A stretch of DNA of 64,000 bases from Streptomyces sp. AA1529 (lineage in GTDB: Bacteria > Actinomycetota > Actinomycetes > Streptomycetales > Streptomycetaceae): NCBI RefSeq assembly GCF_000280905.1, contig NZ_ALAP01000018.1:1-64000 (forward strand), read 5' to 3'. Positions 1 to 9,390 of this stretch are shown here, piece after piece. Position numbers and translations under genes: made by a program. Every line of letters starts with the position of its first letter. Position 1 is the stretch's first letter. The notes under the pieces are model-generated. The model was not told the DNA's origin and did not search any database. It worked only from the letters and a program-made list of their open reading frames with translations.

Positions 1-1278
1 GTGCGGACGATGGGACGCATACGGATCGCACCGACGGCAACGGCAGTGGCCATGGCCCTCGCCGCGACGGCCTGCGGGGCGAGCGACCCCGCGAAGGCGC
101 ACCCGGAGCCGAAGCCGACCGGGCAGCACGGAGTGCGTTTCGCGGCGGACCACCCGGTCGCCCGCGCGGACGCGCCCGTGCATGTACGGCTCGAAGGAAT
201 CGCCCCGGGCACGAAGGTCAGCATCACCGCCGGGGCGAAGGACCGGCACGATCAGCGGTGGGCCGCGACGGTGCGGCGGACGGCGGACGAGAACGGCGCC
301 GTCGACCTGGGCAGTGGTGGCACCGCGGACCTGCTGGAGCGCATGCTGCCGACCGGCGGCCGGGCGAAGAAGCTGATCGGCAGCGGCAAGGCGTTCTCGT
401 ACCATCCGGGCCCGCCCGGGCGGCAGCGCTCCTACTCGGTGCGGCTCACCGCCACCGCGCTGTCCGGGAGGGACAAGGGCGAGCGGGTGGCACGCCGCGA
501 CCTGGTCCGGCAGTGGCTGACGAAGGGCACCACGCACCGTGAACTGACCGTCGCCGGGGACAAGGTGGCGGGCGATCTCTATCTGCCGCCCGAAGGGCGG
601 GGCGGCGACAGCGCGAAAGCCCCCGTGCTGGTGTTCGGCGGCTCGGAGGGCGGCAACTCCGGCACGTACACGGCGGCGCTGCTGGCCTCGCACGGGCACC
701 CGGCGATGTCGGTGTGCTACTTCCGGTGCGGGAAGGATTCCGGGCGCCCGAACGGCATCGACGGCATCGATCTGGACTATTTCACGCGGGCCGGTCGGCT
801 GCTCCGCAAGCAGCGGGGCGCCGATCCCGAGAAGCTGGCCGTGATGGGCAACTCGCGCGGCAGCGAGGCCGCGCAGCTGCTCGGGCAGCGGCGCCCCGAG
901 GTGTTCCGCGACGTGCTCGCGTACGCGCCGTCGTCCAAGGTCAACGGCCCCTATCTGAGCGGCACCACCGCCTGGACCGATCACGGGGAGCCGATCCCGA
1001 CCGGGCCGATCCCGCTGGACCGGGTGCGCGGCACGGTGCTCGCCGTCGCGGGCGGCAACGACAAGATGTGGGGTTCGGCCGCCTCGGCCGCCGCCATGGC
1101 GCGGCAGGGCGCGAAGAAGCTGGTGTATCCGGACGCCGGCCACCATGTGAACTGGTTCCCGTTGGGCCAGCCGGGCCAGGAGGGCGGACGGGACGGCGCC
1201 GTCGCCGCCACCGCGGCGGCGGACCAGGCGGCACGCGGCAGCTCCTGGCCGCGGGCTCTCGACCTGCTGGACAGCTGA
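1..1278 (+). CDS. BAAT/acyl-CoA thioesterase-type alpha/beta hydrolase, probable lipoprotein
   Basis: The 425-residue product starts with a basic, hydrophobic export signal ending near ATACGAS, a weak lipobox, so it is probably anchored outside the membrane. Residues ~45-170 match the immunoglobulin-like N-terminal domain of acyl-CoA thioesterase/BAAT proteins. Residues ~195-420 form the alpha/beta hydrolase: the nucleophile elbow is GNSRGS, the acid lies in GGNDKMWGS and the histidine in DAGHHVNW. The family cleaves acyl thioesters or related esters; the natural substrate here cannot be read from sequence. The GTG is the first base of the window and an in-frame ATG lies at 10, so the true start may be upstream and unseen. 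The gene converges on the metallophosphoesterase gene. Confidence 0.75.
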   Translation: MRTMGRIRIAPTATAVAMALAATACGASDPAKAHPEPKPTGQHGVRFAADHPVARADAPVHVRLEGIAPGTKVSITAGAKDRHDQRWAATVRRTADENGAVDLGSGGTADLLERMLPTGGRAKKLIGSGKAFSYHPGPPGRQRSYSVRLTATALSGRDKGERVARRDLVRQWLTKGTTHRELTVAGDKVAGDLYLPPEGRGGDSAKAPVLVFGGSEGGNSGTYTAALLASHGHPAMSVCYFRCGKDSGRPNGIDGIDLDYFTRAGRLLRKQRGADPEKLAVMGNSRGSEAAQLLGQRRPEVFRDVLAYAPSSKVNGPYLSGTTAWTDHGEPIPTGPIPLDRVRGTVLAVAGGNDKMWGSAASAAAMARQGAKKLVYPDAGHHVNWFPLGQPGQEGGRDGAVAATAAADQAARGSSWPRALDLLDS

Positions 1279-1367
1279 GCGACGGCCCGCGCAGCGGACG
1301 GACGGCGACCCGCACCGCAGGCGGCCCGCACCGCAGGCGAGCCGCGGCCCGCGCGGCGCAACCCGCG

Positions 1368-2756
1368 TCAGGCCTGCTTCGCGGCGAGGGTGACGACGGT
1401 GATGTCCGAGTCGGCGCCGACGCGGACCGGCGGGCCCCAGGCGCCCGCGCCGCGGGTGACGTAGAGCTGGGTGTCGCCGTAGCGTTCGAGTCCGGCGACG
1501 GTCGGGTTGGCGAGCGCCGCGAGGTGGTTGCCGGGCCACAGCTGGCCGCCGTGGGTGTGGCCGGAGAGCTGGAGGTCGACGCCGTGGTCCACGGCCTCGT
1601 GGATCTGCACGGGCTGGTGCGCCATGAGCACGCAGGCCCGTTCGGTGTCCCGGTCGCGGAGCGCCCGGTCGAAGTCGGGTCCTTCGCCCTGGTCCTCGCC
1701 GGCGAGGTCGTTGACCCCGGCGAGGTCGAAGCCGGGCAGTTCGCGGCGGGTGTTCTCCAGCGGGTGGACGTTCAGCTCCCGCAGGTGGTCGATCCATGCG
1801 CGGGCGTCGCCGAAGTACTCGTGGTTGCCGGTCACGAAGAACGTCCCGTGCCGGGAGCGCAGCTCGCGCAGCGGCTCGGCTGCGGGGCCGAGGTGCGCGA
1901 CGCTGCCGTCGACCAGGTCCCCGACGATGGTCACCAGGTCGGGCTGGGTGCCGTTGATGGCGTCGACGATGCGCCGGGTGTGGCCGCGGCCCAGGATCGG
2001 CCCGAGGTGGATGTCGCTGACGACGGCGACGCGGTAGCCGTGGGTGCGGCGGCCGAGCTTGGCCAGCGGGACGGTGACGTGCTTGAGGGTCGGCCCGTTC
2101 AGCACGCTGTAGGCGCCGGCCGCGGTGGTGCCGAGCCCGGCGGCGCCGGCTGTGACGGCGAGGGTGCGGGCGAGGAAGACGCGGCGGGAGGGTACGGGCG
2201 CGGCGAGGGGCACGGTGTGCGCGCCGTCGCCGGACGGCCCGGCGACGGCGGATCCGGTCGCACCGGCGTCCGCGGCGGCAGGGCCGGCCTCCGGGGCGGC
2301 GGGACCGGCGTCCGCCGGGACGGCCGTCCCGGCCGACGGGGACGGGCCGCCCGCGGGGGTGACCGGCTCCGCGACGCGCGCCGACTCCTGCACGGCCGGG
2401 GCCGGCTCCGCGGCCGGGGCCTGGACCGACCGGGCCCTTCCCCAGGGGGTGCGCCGCAGGACGAACCGCACCAGTTCTCCGGCGAGCAGCGCCAGGGTCA
2501 GGTAGAGCAGGCAGGCCAGCCACAGGAAGCCCGGCCAGGCGAGTATCTGCTCCACCAGGAAGGGGGCACCGGCCCGGCCGGACACGAGCGCCCCGAGGGT
2601 GGTGACCGGCAGCAGCACCGCCAGCACGGTGCCCAGGCGGCGCCACAGGCTGCCCGGCGCGGACACGTCGCGTACGAAGCGCCGCCACAGGTACAGGTGC
2701 GTACCGGCCAGCAGGCCCAGCACGACGAGCCCGATCAGTACGAACACAGCCGCCAT
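1368..2756 (-). CDS. Membrane-anchored metallophosphoesterase
   Basis: The 462-residue protein has hydrophobic segments in the first ~100 residues, a low-complexity Ala/Pro/Gly linker, a second SRRVFLAR plus hydrophobic stretch, and then a calcineurin-like phosphoesterase domain. The metal-binding motifs are in order: SDIHLG, GDLVDG, GNHEY and SGHTHGG. This is the YkuE/YaeI-like branch of membrane-bound metallophosphoesterases, whose members act on lipid or nucleotide phosphates; the substrate here is unknown. The ATG at 2756 was chosen because the membrane segment starts immediately after it. The open frame continues upstream but reads through antisense sequence of the neighbouring gene. It lies just downstream of a small membrane protein gene on the same strand. 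Confidence 0.85.
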   Translation of the reverse strand: MAAVFVLIGLVVLGLLAGTHLYLWRRFVRDVSAPGSLWRRLGTVLAVLLPVTTLGALVSGRAGAPFLVEQILAWPGFLWLACLLYLTLALLAGELVRFVLRRTPWGRARSVQAPAAEPAPAVQESARVAEPVTPAGGPSPSAGTAVPADAGPAAPEAGPAAADAGATGSAVAGPSGDGAHTVPLAAPVPSRRVFLARTLAVTAGAAGLGTTAAGAYSVLNGPTLKHVTVPLAKLGRRTHGYRVAVVSDIHLGPILGRGHTRRIVDAINGTQPDLVTIVGDLVDGSVAHLGPAAEPLRELRSRHGTFFVTGNHEYFGDARAWIDHLRELNVHPLENTRRELPGFDLAGVNDLAGEDQGEGPDFDRALRDRDTERACVLMAHQPVQIHEAVDHGVDLQLSGHTHGGQLWPGNHLAALANPTVAGLERYGDTQLYVTRGAGAWGPPVRVGADSDITVVTLAAKQA

Positions 2757-2808
2757 GTCAGTCGTCCCTCCCCCTCGTCTCCCCCGCTCACCGGATTCCG
2801 CGCCCGCC

Positions 2809-3132
2809 TCAGGTGCGCCGGGCCGCCCGCAGTCCGCGCAGTCCGAGCACGCCGATGGCCGTTCCCAGCAGGAACGAGGTGATCGCCAGCAGCAGGTGGA
2901 CCCAGAAGTAGCCCGTGGGCGCACCGGCGTCGTCGAAGGCCAGTCCGCTGCTGTCCTTCCAGAGATTCTTGACGAAGGTGATCCACACGAACCAGGACCA
3001 GACGCCGAAGGCGAGCAGGAACCAGGAGACGCGCCGGGAGAGCACCAGCCCGGTGCGCCGCCTGGCCGGGGACTCCGGCTCCGGCTCCGGGCCGGGGTCC
3101 GCGGTGGGCGGGGTGGTGGAGGCGTCGCGCAT
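2809..3132 (-). CDS. Small two-helix membrane protein (SCO4848-like family)
   Basis: The 107-residue product has a Pro/Glu-rich N-terminal tail of about 30 residues. Two hydrophobic segments follow, around VSWFLLAFGVWSWFVWITFV and VHLLLAITSFLLGTAIGVLG, joined by a short loop with FVKNLWKDSSGLAFDDAG. I recognise it as the actinobacterial family named after SCO4848; no biochemical role is known to me. The ATG at 3132 starts the Asp/Pro-rich tail. It precedes the metallophosphoesterase gene by 52 bp on the same strand and is divergent from the D,D-carboxypeptidase gene, an arrangement I recall from other Streptomyces. Confidence 0.8.
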   Translation of the reverse strand: MRDASTTPPTADPGPEPEPESPARRRTGLVLSRRVSWFLLAFGVWSWFVWITFVKNLWKDSSGLAFDDAGAPTGYFWVHLLLAITSFLLGTAIGVLGLRGLRAARRT

Positions 3133-3307
3133 GATGTCCAGTATGGCCGGTGTGCCGTCGGGGGCTTCCGGGCGCCCCCCTGGAAGGCCCGCGGGATGGT
3201 CCGCGGCGGGCCGGTGTGCCGCCCCCACACCCCATTGGCCTACGGCACTGGGCGAGTTGGGCTACTTGAACCCGTGGTTGGCGGGCCTCGGCGTCCCCGG
3301 CGCGCCG

Positions 3308-4654
3308 ATGGGCCTGTACGTTCGCAGGGTGCCCATTTCTTCGCATTATTCAGCTCCCGCCGCGCGCCCGTGCCCGCGCGGCACCGCGCGCACGCGGCGT
3401 ACGGCGGCGCGCGGTGGCCTCGCGTCCGCCGCCCTGGCCCTCTGCCTGCTGGCTGCCGCGGGCGCCCAGCCCTCCTACGCGGAGGAGAACGAGCCGGGCG
3501 GCAGGCCCGCCGAGCCGAAGCCTCCCGCGCAGATGTCGACCATCGGCGGCGAGCAGCTGGGCCGGCCGGGCACCCAGGTGAATCTGAAGGAGGGCGCGCC
3601 CGAGCTGCCCGAGAAGCTCTCGGGGCGTTCATGGATCGTCTCGGACGCCGAGTCGGGCAGGGTGCTGGCCGCGCACAACGCGCACTGGCGGCTGCCTCCC
3701 GCCAGCACGCTGAAGATGCTCTTCGCCGACACGGTGCTGCCCAAGCTGCCGAAGGACCGCAGCCACAAGGTGGTCCCGTCGGACCTGGAGGGGATGGGCG
3801 AGGGCAGCAGTCTCGTCGGGGTGAAGGAGGGCGAGTCGTACACGGTGCACGACCTGTGGCTCGGCGTCTTCCTGCGGTCGGGCAACGACGCGGTGCACGT
3901 GCTCTCGGCGATGAACGGCGGCGTGCCGAAGACGGTCCGGGAGATGAACGAGAAGGCCCGGGCGCTGCACGCGGACGACACCAAGGTGCTCAGCCCAGAC
4001 GGCTACGACCACGAGGGCCAGGTCTCCTCCGCCTACGATCTGACGCTGTTCGCGCGCTCCGGGCTGCAGAACGAGGAGTTCCGCGAGTACGCGGCCACCG
4101 CCACCGCGAAGTTCCCCGGCGAGACGAAGAAGGACAAGAAGACCGGGAAGACCAAGCGCGGGAGCTTCCAGATCCAGAACACCAACCGCCTGCTGACCGG
4201 CGACGTCGGTGTCGACCCCTACCCGGGCATCGCGGGTGTCAAGAACGGCTTCACGACGAACGCGGGCAACACCTTCACCGGCGTCGCGCAGCGCGGCGAC
4301 CGGGTACTGCTGGTGACGGTGATGCACCCGGACACGAAGGAGACGCACAGCGTCTACAAGGAGGCCGCCAAGCTGCTGGACTGGGGCTTCGACGCCGACG
4401 GCAAGGTCGAGCCGGTCGGTCTCCTGGCGGCGCCCGGTGACGCGACGAACGGCGGGGGCGCCCCGGCGGGCAAGGACGGCGAGGCGGGCGGCTCGGGAGC
4501 CCGCGCCGCCGCGCACGCCGCCGACAAGCCCTCCGGCGGGGCCGGCACTGCGCTGGGCATCACAGCCGGTGTTCTGGTCGTCCTGGCTCTGGTGGCGTAC
4601 GGGGTGCACCGTCGCTGGCCTCTTCCGGAGCTGGCCCGCCGCCGTCGCGGGTGA
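3308..4654 (+). CDS. D-alanyl-D-alanine carboxypeptidase, S11 family (PBP5/DacA type)
   Basis: The product (448 residues from ATG 3308) trims the terminal D-Ala of peptidoglycan pentapeptides outside the membrane. It has a signal peptide ending near PSYAEE, then the penicillin-binding fold. The SxxK nucleophile motif is in PASTLKML, the SxN motif in RSGNDAV and the KTG-like motif in VKNGFT. A C-terminal hydrophobic helix (about LGITAGVLVVLALVAYGVHR) followed by arginines anchors it. An in-frame GTG at 3329 is an alternative start; neither has a good Shine-Dalgarno. The last 95 bp overlap the 3' end of the YihY-family gene on the other strand. Confidence 0.88.
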   Translation: MGLYVRRVPISSHYSAPAARPCPRGTARTRRTAARGGLASAALALCLLAAAGAQPSYAEENEPGGRPAEPKPPAQMSTIGGEQLGRPGTQVNLKEGAPELPEKLSGRSWIVSDAESGRVLAAHNAHWRLPPASTLKMLFADTVLPKLPKDRSHKVVPSDLEGMGEGSSLVGVKEGESYTVHDLWLGVFLRSGNDAVHVLSAMNGGVPKTVREMNEKARALHADDTKVLSPDGYDHEGQVSSAYDLTLFARSGLQNEEFREYAATATAKFPGETKKDKKTGKTKRGSFQIQNTNRLLTGDVGVDPYPGIAGVKNGFTTNAGNTFTGVAQRGDRVLLVTVMHPDTKETHSVYKEAAKLLDWGFDADGKVEPVGLLAAPGDATNGGGAPAGKDGEAGGSGARAAAHAADKPSGGAGTALGITAGVLVVLALVAYGVHRRWPLPELARRRRG

Positions 4655-5828
4655 CGTCCGCGCCACCGGTGGCGTGCCGGCCGCCGGTGGCTTCCGGGTC
4701 CGTGCTGCCTCCTGCGGTGGTGTCCGGGCCCGTACTGCCGTCCGCGGCGGCGGCCGGATCGTCCTGGCCGGTGCTGTCGGTACCCGCGGCGGGCTCCTTC
4801 TCGCCGGGGGCCGCCGCACCGCCGAGGGCCGCCGCACCGCCGGGAGCGGCCTCGCCGCCTCCGGCGCCCTCCTCGCCTTCGGGAGCCGCCCCGCCGCCGT
4901 CGGCGGTCTCCTCGTCGGGTGAGTCCTCACCGCTCGCGGCCAGGTCCCTGATCGGCTGCCGGTCCTCGGGGCCTCCGTCGGGCGCCGGGGCCGTGGCCGT
5001 CCAGGCCGCACAGTAGAGCAGCAGCTTGGTCATGAAGCTGATCCACAGCAACAGCGCGATGGGGACGCCGAAGGCGCCGTAGAGGTTCTTGGCGGCGACC
5101 TGCTGCAGGTAGCCGCCGAGCAGCAGCTTCAGCAGTTCGAAGCCGACCGCGCCCTGGAGGGCGGCCGCCACCGTCGCGCGGCGCGGGGGCCGCACCCGGG
5201 GCAACAGGGTGAGGACGTACCACAGCAGCAGGAAGTCGGCGGCGACGGCCGCGGCATAGGCGGCGGTGCGCAGCAGCACCGTGCCCACTCCGCCCTCGGC
5301 CAGCTCCAGGCGCTCGGCGACGCGGGTGACGGCGGTCACGGCGAAGGCGGAGCCGCCGAAGGAGACCAGCCCGACGACGCCGAGGCCCAGCAGGATGCCG
5401 ACGTCGACCGCGCGGCGCACGACGAGGTTGCCGGGGTCCTCCTCCAGGTCCCACATGGCCCGCAGGCTCTCGCGCAGCACCCCGACCCAGCGGCCGCCGG
5501 TGAGCAGCAGCAGTCCGCCCGCGATGCCGCCGACGGTGCCCGCGTTGTCCACCAGGGACTGGAGTTCCAGCTGGTCGGAGATGCCGGGCACCTGCTCGGT
5601 CAGGGTGTTCTGGAGCCGGGTCATCTGGCCGTGCGAGAGCAGCGCGGCCGCCACGGCCGCGCCCACGGCGAGCATCGGGAACAGCGCGAGGAAGCTGTTG
5701 AAGGTGATGGCGGCGGCGAGCCGGGTCCACTTCCGGCTGTCCAGGTGCTCGTAGATCCGCCAGAGCCGGGTGGCGCGGAGCCGGGCGAGGGACGAGCCCA
5801 CGATCGGCAGCTTCGTCAGTCTTTCCAC
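4560..5828 (-). CDS. YihY/BrkB-family integral membrane protein
   Basis: The protein is about 422 residues from the GTG at 5828, which has AGGTGG five bases upstream; in-frame GTGs at 5837 and 5855 are possible. After the cytoplasmic start (KLPIVGSSLARLRATRLWRIYEHL) come about six transmembrane helices typical of the YihY/virulence factor BrkB family, with the family signature AAAITFNSFLALFPML. The last ~130 residues are acidic, Gly/Ala/Pro-rich and disordered, and overlap the dacA-like gene in antisense. The family was once called ribonuclease BN, an attribution later withdrawn; its function is unknown. It follows the 2H phosphoesterase gene by 109 bp on the same strand. Confidence 0.85.
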   Translation of the reverse strand: MERLTKLPIVGSSLARLRATRLWRIYEHLDSRKWTRLAAAITFNSFLALFPMLAVGAAVAAALLSHGQMTRLQNTLTEQVPGISDQLELQSLVDNAGTVGGIAGGLLLLTGGRWVGVLRESLRAMWDLEEDPGNLVVRRAVDVGILLGLGVVGLVSFGGSAFAVTAVTRVAERLELAEGGVGTVLLRTAAYAAAVAADFLLLWYVLTLLPRVRPPRRATVAAALQGAVGFELLKLLLGGYLQQVAAKNLYGAFGVPIALLLWISFMTKLLLYCAAWTATAPAPDGGPEDRQPIRDLAASGEDSPDEETADGGGAAPEGEEGAGGGEAAPGGAAALGGAAAPGEKEPAAGTDSTGQDDPAAAADGSTGPDTTAGGSTDPEATGGRHATGGADVTRDGGGPAPEEASDGAPRTPPEPGRPEHRL

Positions 5829-5937
5829 ACCAGCCACCTGCCCCGCCCCGTGCACTCCAGCCGTCACCGGACGGTATCGCGTACCGCAGGCCCCGGGCGC
5901 GCTGCCCTGCTCGGCGTTGCCCGTCCGGGGGAGGCGG

Positions 5938-6621
5938 TCAGAGCGTGGCGGGCGGGCGGGCCGAGCGCCGCTGGTACGGCGGGCGGCAGGTCCCGGACGG
6001 GAGGGTGACCTCGAAGGTCGGGGAGGCCTCCACCCCCGGGCCCTGCGGATGGCCGGATCCGGCTGCGGGGCCCGGGCCGGCGCTCGGGTGCTGCGCGAAC
6101 GGGAACTCGCGCTTGAGCCGCCACACCTGGTCGGCACCCTGCTCGTAGAGGGCGAACCCGGCGGCCGTCCAGGCGCACTCGAAGTCGGCCAGCTCCCGGT
6201 GGGCGCGGTCCATGGCGGGCTCCGGGATGCCGTGCGCGACCGTCACATGCGGGTGGTACGGGAAGTGCAGGACTCGGTCGAGCGGGCCCTGCGGGTCGCG
6301 GACCTGCTCCTGGAGCCGGGAGCAGGCCGTGGCGCCTTCCACGACCTGGACGAAGACCACCGGTGAGAGCGGCCGGAAGGTGCCCGTACCGGAGAGCCGC
6401 ACCGGGAAGGCCCGTCCGGCCAGCGCCACGGCCGCCAGGTGCGCCTCGATCTCCGGCCGGGCCGCGGCGGGCACCTCGGTGGGCGGCAGCAGCGTGATGT
6501 GGGTGGGGATGCCATGGGCGGCGGCGTCGCCGAAAGAGGCCCGCCGGTCCTGGAGCAGTGTGCCGTACGGCTCCGGGACAGCGAGCGATACGCCGAGGGT
6601 GACGGTCGCTCCCGCGCCCAT
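5938..6621 (-). CDS. 2'-5' RNA ligase-like 2H phosphoesterase
   Basis: The product has 227 residues with the two HxT/S catalytic motifs of the 2H phosphoesterase superfamily: HITLL around residue 45 and HVTVAHG around residue 140. Such proteins act on 2',5'- or cyclic phosphodiester bonds in RNA or nucleotides. The ATG at 6621 has GGGAG five bases upstream, which decides against the in-frame ATG 15 bases further up. The C-terminal ~45 residues are Pro/Gly/Ala-rich. The gene starts 11 bp after the trpS stop, so it is very probably cotranscribed with trpS, suggesting an RNA-related role. Confidence 0.82.
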   Translation of the reverse strand: MGAGATVTLGVSLAVPEPYGTLLQDRRASFGDAAAHGIPTHITLLPPTEVPAAARPEIEAHLAAVALAGRAFPVRLSGTGTFRPLSPVVFVQVVEGATACSRLQEQVRDPQGPLDRVLHFPYHPHVTVAHGIPEPAMDRAHRELADFECAWTAAGFALYEQGADQVWRLKREFPFAQHPSAGPGPAAGSGHPQGPGVEASPTFEVTLPSGTCRPPYQRRSARPPATL

Positions 6622-6632
6622 AGGTTCTCCCT

Positions 6633-7646
6633 TCACTGCCTGCCGGGCACGAGGCCCACCTTGTCGTACACGGTCCGCAGCGTCTCGCTCGCCACGGCCC
6701 TGGCCTTCTCCGCGCCGTCGGCCAGGATCTTGTCCAGCGCCGCCGGGTCGTCCATGAATTCCTGCGTCCGGGTGCGGAACGGTGTCACCCAGTCCGTGAC
6801 GATCTCCGCGAGGTCCGTCTTCAGCGCACCGTAGCCCTTGCCCGCGTACTTATCCTCCAGTTCCTGGATTCCGGAACCGGTGAGCGTGGCGTAGATCGTC
6901 AGCAGGTTGCTGATGCCGGGCTTCTTGTCCTGGTCGAACCGGATGACGGTGTCGGTGTCGGTGACCGCGCTCTTGATCTTCTTCGCGGTGGTCTTCGGCT
7001 CGTCCAGCAGCTCGACGAGCCCCTTGGGGGTGGACGCCGACTTGCTCATCTTGACCCCGGGGTCCTGGAGGTCGTAGATCTTCGCCGTCTCCTTGAGGAT
7101 GTACGCCTCGGGGACGGGGAAGGTGGCGCCGTACCGCCCGTTGAAGCGCTCGGCGATGGTGCGGGTCAGCTCCAGGTGCTGGCGCTGGTCCTCGCCGACC
7201 GGGACCTGGTGGGCCTGGTAGACCAGGATGTCCGCGACCATCAGCGCCGGGTAGGTGAACAGCCCGACGCTGGTGTGGTCGGTGCCCTGCTTGGCCGACT
7301 TGTCCTTGAACTGCGTCATGCGCGCGGCCTCGCCGAACCCGGTGAGGCACTCCACGATCCAGCTCAGCTGGGTGTGCTCGGGGACGTGGCTCTGCAGGAA
7401 GAGGGTGCACCGCTGCGGGTCCAGTCCGGCGGCCAGGAGCTGCGCCGCGGCCAGCCGAGAGTTGTCGCGCAGGTCGGCCGGGTCCTTGGGGATCGTCAGG
7501 GCGTGCAGGTCGACGACCATGTAGAAGGCGTCGTGGGTCTCCTGGAGGGCCACCCACTGGCGCACGGCACCGAGGTAGTTGCCGAGATGGAACGAACCGG
7601 CAGTGGGCTGGATACCGGACAGCACACGAGGACGATCATTGACCAT
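6633..7646 (-). CDS. trpS: Tryptophanyl-tRNA synthetase
   Basis: The 337-residue enzyme charges tRNA-Trp with tryptophan using ATP in the cytoplasm. It is a class I synthetase: the HIGH-like motif is in [12 protein letters not shown] near residue 15 and the KMSKS loop is in GVKMSKSA near residue 195. The start reads [17 protein letters not shown], as usual for bacterial TrpRS, and the length is normal. The ATG at 7646 faces rocD across 241 bp. It leads a likely operon with the 2H phosphoesterase. Confidence 0.97.
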   Translation of the reverse strand: MVNDRPRVLSGIQPTAGSFHLGNYLGAVRQWVALQETHDAFYMVVDLHALTIPKDPADLRDNSRLAAAQLLAAGLDPQRCTLFLQSHVPEHTQLSWIVECLTGFGEAARMTQFKDKSAKQGTDHTSVGLFTYPALMVADILVYQAHQVPVGEDQRQHLELTRTIAERFNGRYGATFPVPEAYILKETAKIYDLQDPGVKMSKSASTPKGLVELLDEPKTTAKKIKSAVTDTDTVIRFDQDKKPGISNLLTIYATLTGSGIQELEDKYAGKGYGALKTDLAEIVTDWVTPFRTRTQEFMDDPAALDKILADGAEKARAVASETLRTVYDKVGLVPGRQ

Positions 7647-7887
7647 GCCGTCATTCTCTCAGGTGTCCGGACCGGCCGGTGCCCCCGTCCCGGGTGACCT
7701 GGGGCACGGGAGAGATCCGCGGGAGCACGCGGGCCGGGCACGGAGTCACGGGGGCTCACGGCCCGGGCCGGGGGCGCGCGGAGGAACCGATCGGGCGCTC
7801 CCGCACCCACCGCCTGCCGAGGGACGATAGAAAGGTGCAGCCCCACCGGGCAGGTACGCCGGTTTGCACGGAGGAACGGAGACGACG

Positions 7888-9114
7888 ATGTCGACGCAGC
7901 CCACCCTCTCAAGCGCCTCGAGCGCGCAGAGCATCGCCACAGCGGAGGCTCACAGCGCGCACAACTACCATCCGCTCCCTGTCGTCATCGCCACCGCGGA
8001 CGGCGCGTGGGTGACCGACGTCGAGGGCCGCCGCTATCTCGACATGCTGGCCGGTTACTCGGCGCTGAACTTCGGCCACCGCAACCCGCGCCTGATCGAG
8101 GCGGCCAGGACCCAGCTGGACCGGGCGACCCTCACCTCCCGCGCCTTCCACAACGACCGCTTCGCGGACTTCGCCGCGCAGCTCGCGGAGCTGTGCGGCA
8201 TGGAGATGGTGCTGCCCATGAACACCGGCGCCGAGGCGGTGGAGACCGCGGTCAAGACGGCGCGCAAGTGGGGCTACCAGGTCAAGGGGGTCCCCGACGG
8301 GCAGGCGAAGATCGTCGTCGCCGACAACAACTTCCACGGCCGCACCACGACGATCATCAGCTTCTCCACCGACGAGGAGGCCCGAGCCGACTACGGGCCG
8401 TACACACCGGGCTTCGAGATCGTCCCCTACGGCGATCTCGCGGCGCTGGAGGAGGCCGTCGACGCGCACACGGTGGCCGTCCTCCTGGAGCCGATCCAGG
8501 GCGAGGCGGGCGTCCTGGAGCCCCCGCCCGGGTACCTCGCCGGGGTCCGTGAGCTGACCCGCTCCCGCGGGGTGCTGTTCATCGCCGACGAGATCCAGTC
8601 CGGCCTCGGCCGCACCGGCGCCACCTTCGCCTGCGAGCAGGAGGGCGTCGTCCCCGACATGTACGTGCTGGGCAAGGCGCTGGGCGGCGGCGTGGTGCCC
8701 GTCTCGGCCGTCGTCTCCACCCGCGAGGTGCTGGGCGTCTTCCGCCCCGGCGAACACGGCTCGACGTTCGGCGGCAACCCGCTGGCCTGCGCGGTGGCGC
8801 TGGAGGTCCTGGACATGCTGCGCAGCGGCGAGTACCAGCAGCGCGCCAAGGATCTGGGCGAGCACCTGCACCGGGAGCTGCGCGAGCTCCCGACCACGGC
8901 CGTCCGCGAGGTCCGCGGGCGCGGCCTGTGGGCGGGTGTCGACATCGACCCGTCGTACGGCACCGGCCGCGAGATCTCCGAACGGCTGCTGGCCCGCGGG
9001 GTGCTGGCCAAGGACACCCACGGCTCCACCATCCGGCTGGCCCCGCCGCTGTGCATCTCCCGGGAGGACCTGGACTGGGGCCTGGACCAGCTCAGGTCCG
9101 TGCTCACGAGCTGA
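7888..9114 (+). CDS. rocD: Ornithine aminotransferase
   Basis: The 408-residue PLP enzyme moves the delta-amino group of ornithine to 2-oxoglutarate, giving glutamate semialdehyde, the link between arginine and proline/glutamate metabolism. It is a class III aminotransferase: NTGAEAVETAVKTARKWGY near residue 105, the cofactor-binding DEIQSGLGRTG and the Schiff-base lysine in VLGKALGGG. The N-terminus (HNYHPLPVVI) is typical of RocD. The ATG at 7888 follows GGAGGAACGGA. A perfect hairpin at 9150-9190 ends the transcript. No arginase gene is adjacent. Confidence 0.95.
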   Translation: MSTQPTLSSASSAQSIATAEAHSAHNYHPLPVVIATADGAWVTDVEGRRYLDMLAGYSALNFGHRNPRLIEAARTQLDRATLTSRAFHNDRFADFAAQLAELCGMEMVLPMNTGAEAVETAVKTARKWGYQVKGVPDGQAKIVVADNNFHGRTTTIISFSTDEEARADYGPYTPGFEIVPYGDLAALEEAVDAHTVAVLLEPIQGEAGVLEPPPGYLAGVRELTRSRGVLFIADEIQSGLGRTGATFACEQEGVVPDMYVLGKALGGGVVPVSAVVSTREVLGVFRPGEHGSTFGGNPLACAVALEVLDMLRSGEYQQRAKDLGEHLHRELRELPTTAVREVRGRGLWAGVDIDPSYGTGREISERLLARGVLAKDTHGSTIRLAPPLCISREDLDWGLDQLRSVLTS

Positions 9115-9149
9115 CCCCGCCGCCGGGTCGACTGACACGGCCCGCACGG

Positions 9150-9190
9150 CACGGCGCCGCCGCCCGGCCCCTCCGGGCGGCGGCGCCGTG
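9150..9190. terminator. Rho-independent-like terminator after rocD
   Basis: A perfect 18-bp stem (9150-9167 with 9173-9190) closes a 5-base loop, 35 bp after the rocD stop. There is no U-tract, as is usual in Streptomyces. It could also act for the convergent MocR gene. Confidence 0.75.
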
Positions 9191-9390
9191 TGCGTCGCGG
9201 GTGACTCCCGGCGTGCCACTGTCCCGCTTCGCGGGGAGGCAGCCGAAGCCGGGCGCGGCGCGGAGCCTGCCGGCAGCGCGGCCCCGCGCCACGGCCCCGG
9301 CTACCCGTCGTCGCAGACCCCGAGCCGGAGCCCCCGGCTGTGCGCGATGCGCAGGACGCACAGCTCCACCAGCAAGGCGACGCTGGAGCG

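Noticed and set aside
1278..2882. Long plus-strand open frames opposite the metallophosphoesterase gene
   Set aside because: They are antisense shadows created by high G+C; they lack family motifs, while the minus strand has a complete catalytic motif set. The same applies to the long opposite-strand frames throughout the window.
7647..7887. T-box or tryptophan attenuator before trpS
   Set aside because: No T-box core sequence or Trp-rich leader is visible in the intergenic region.
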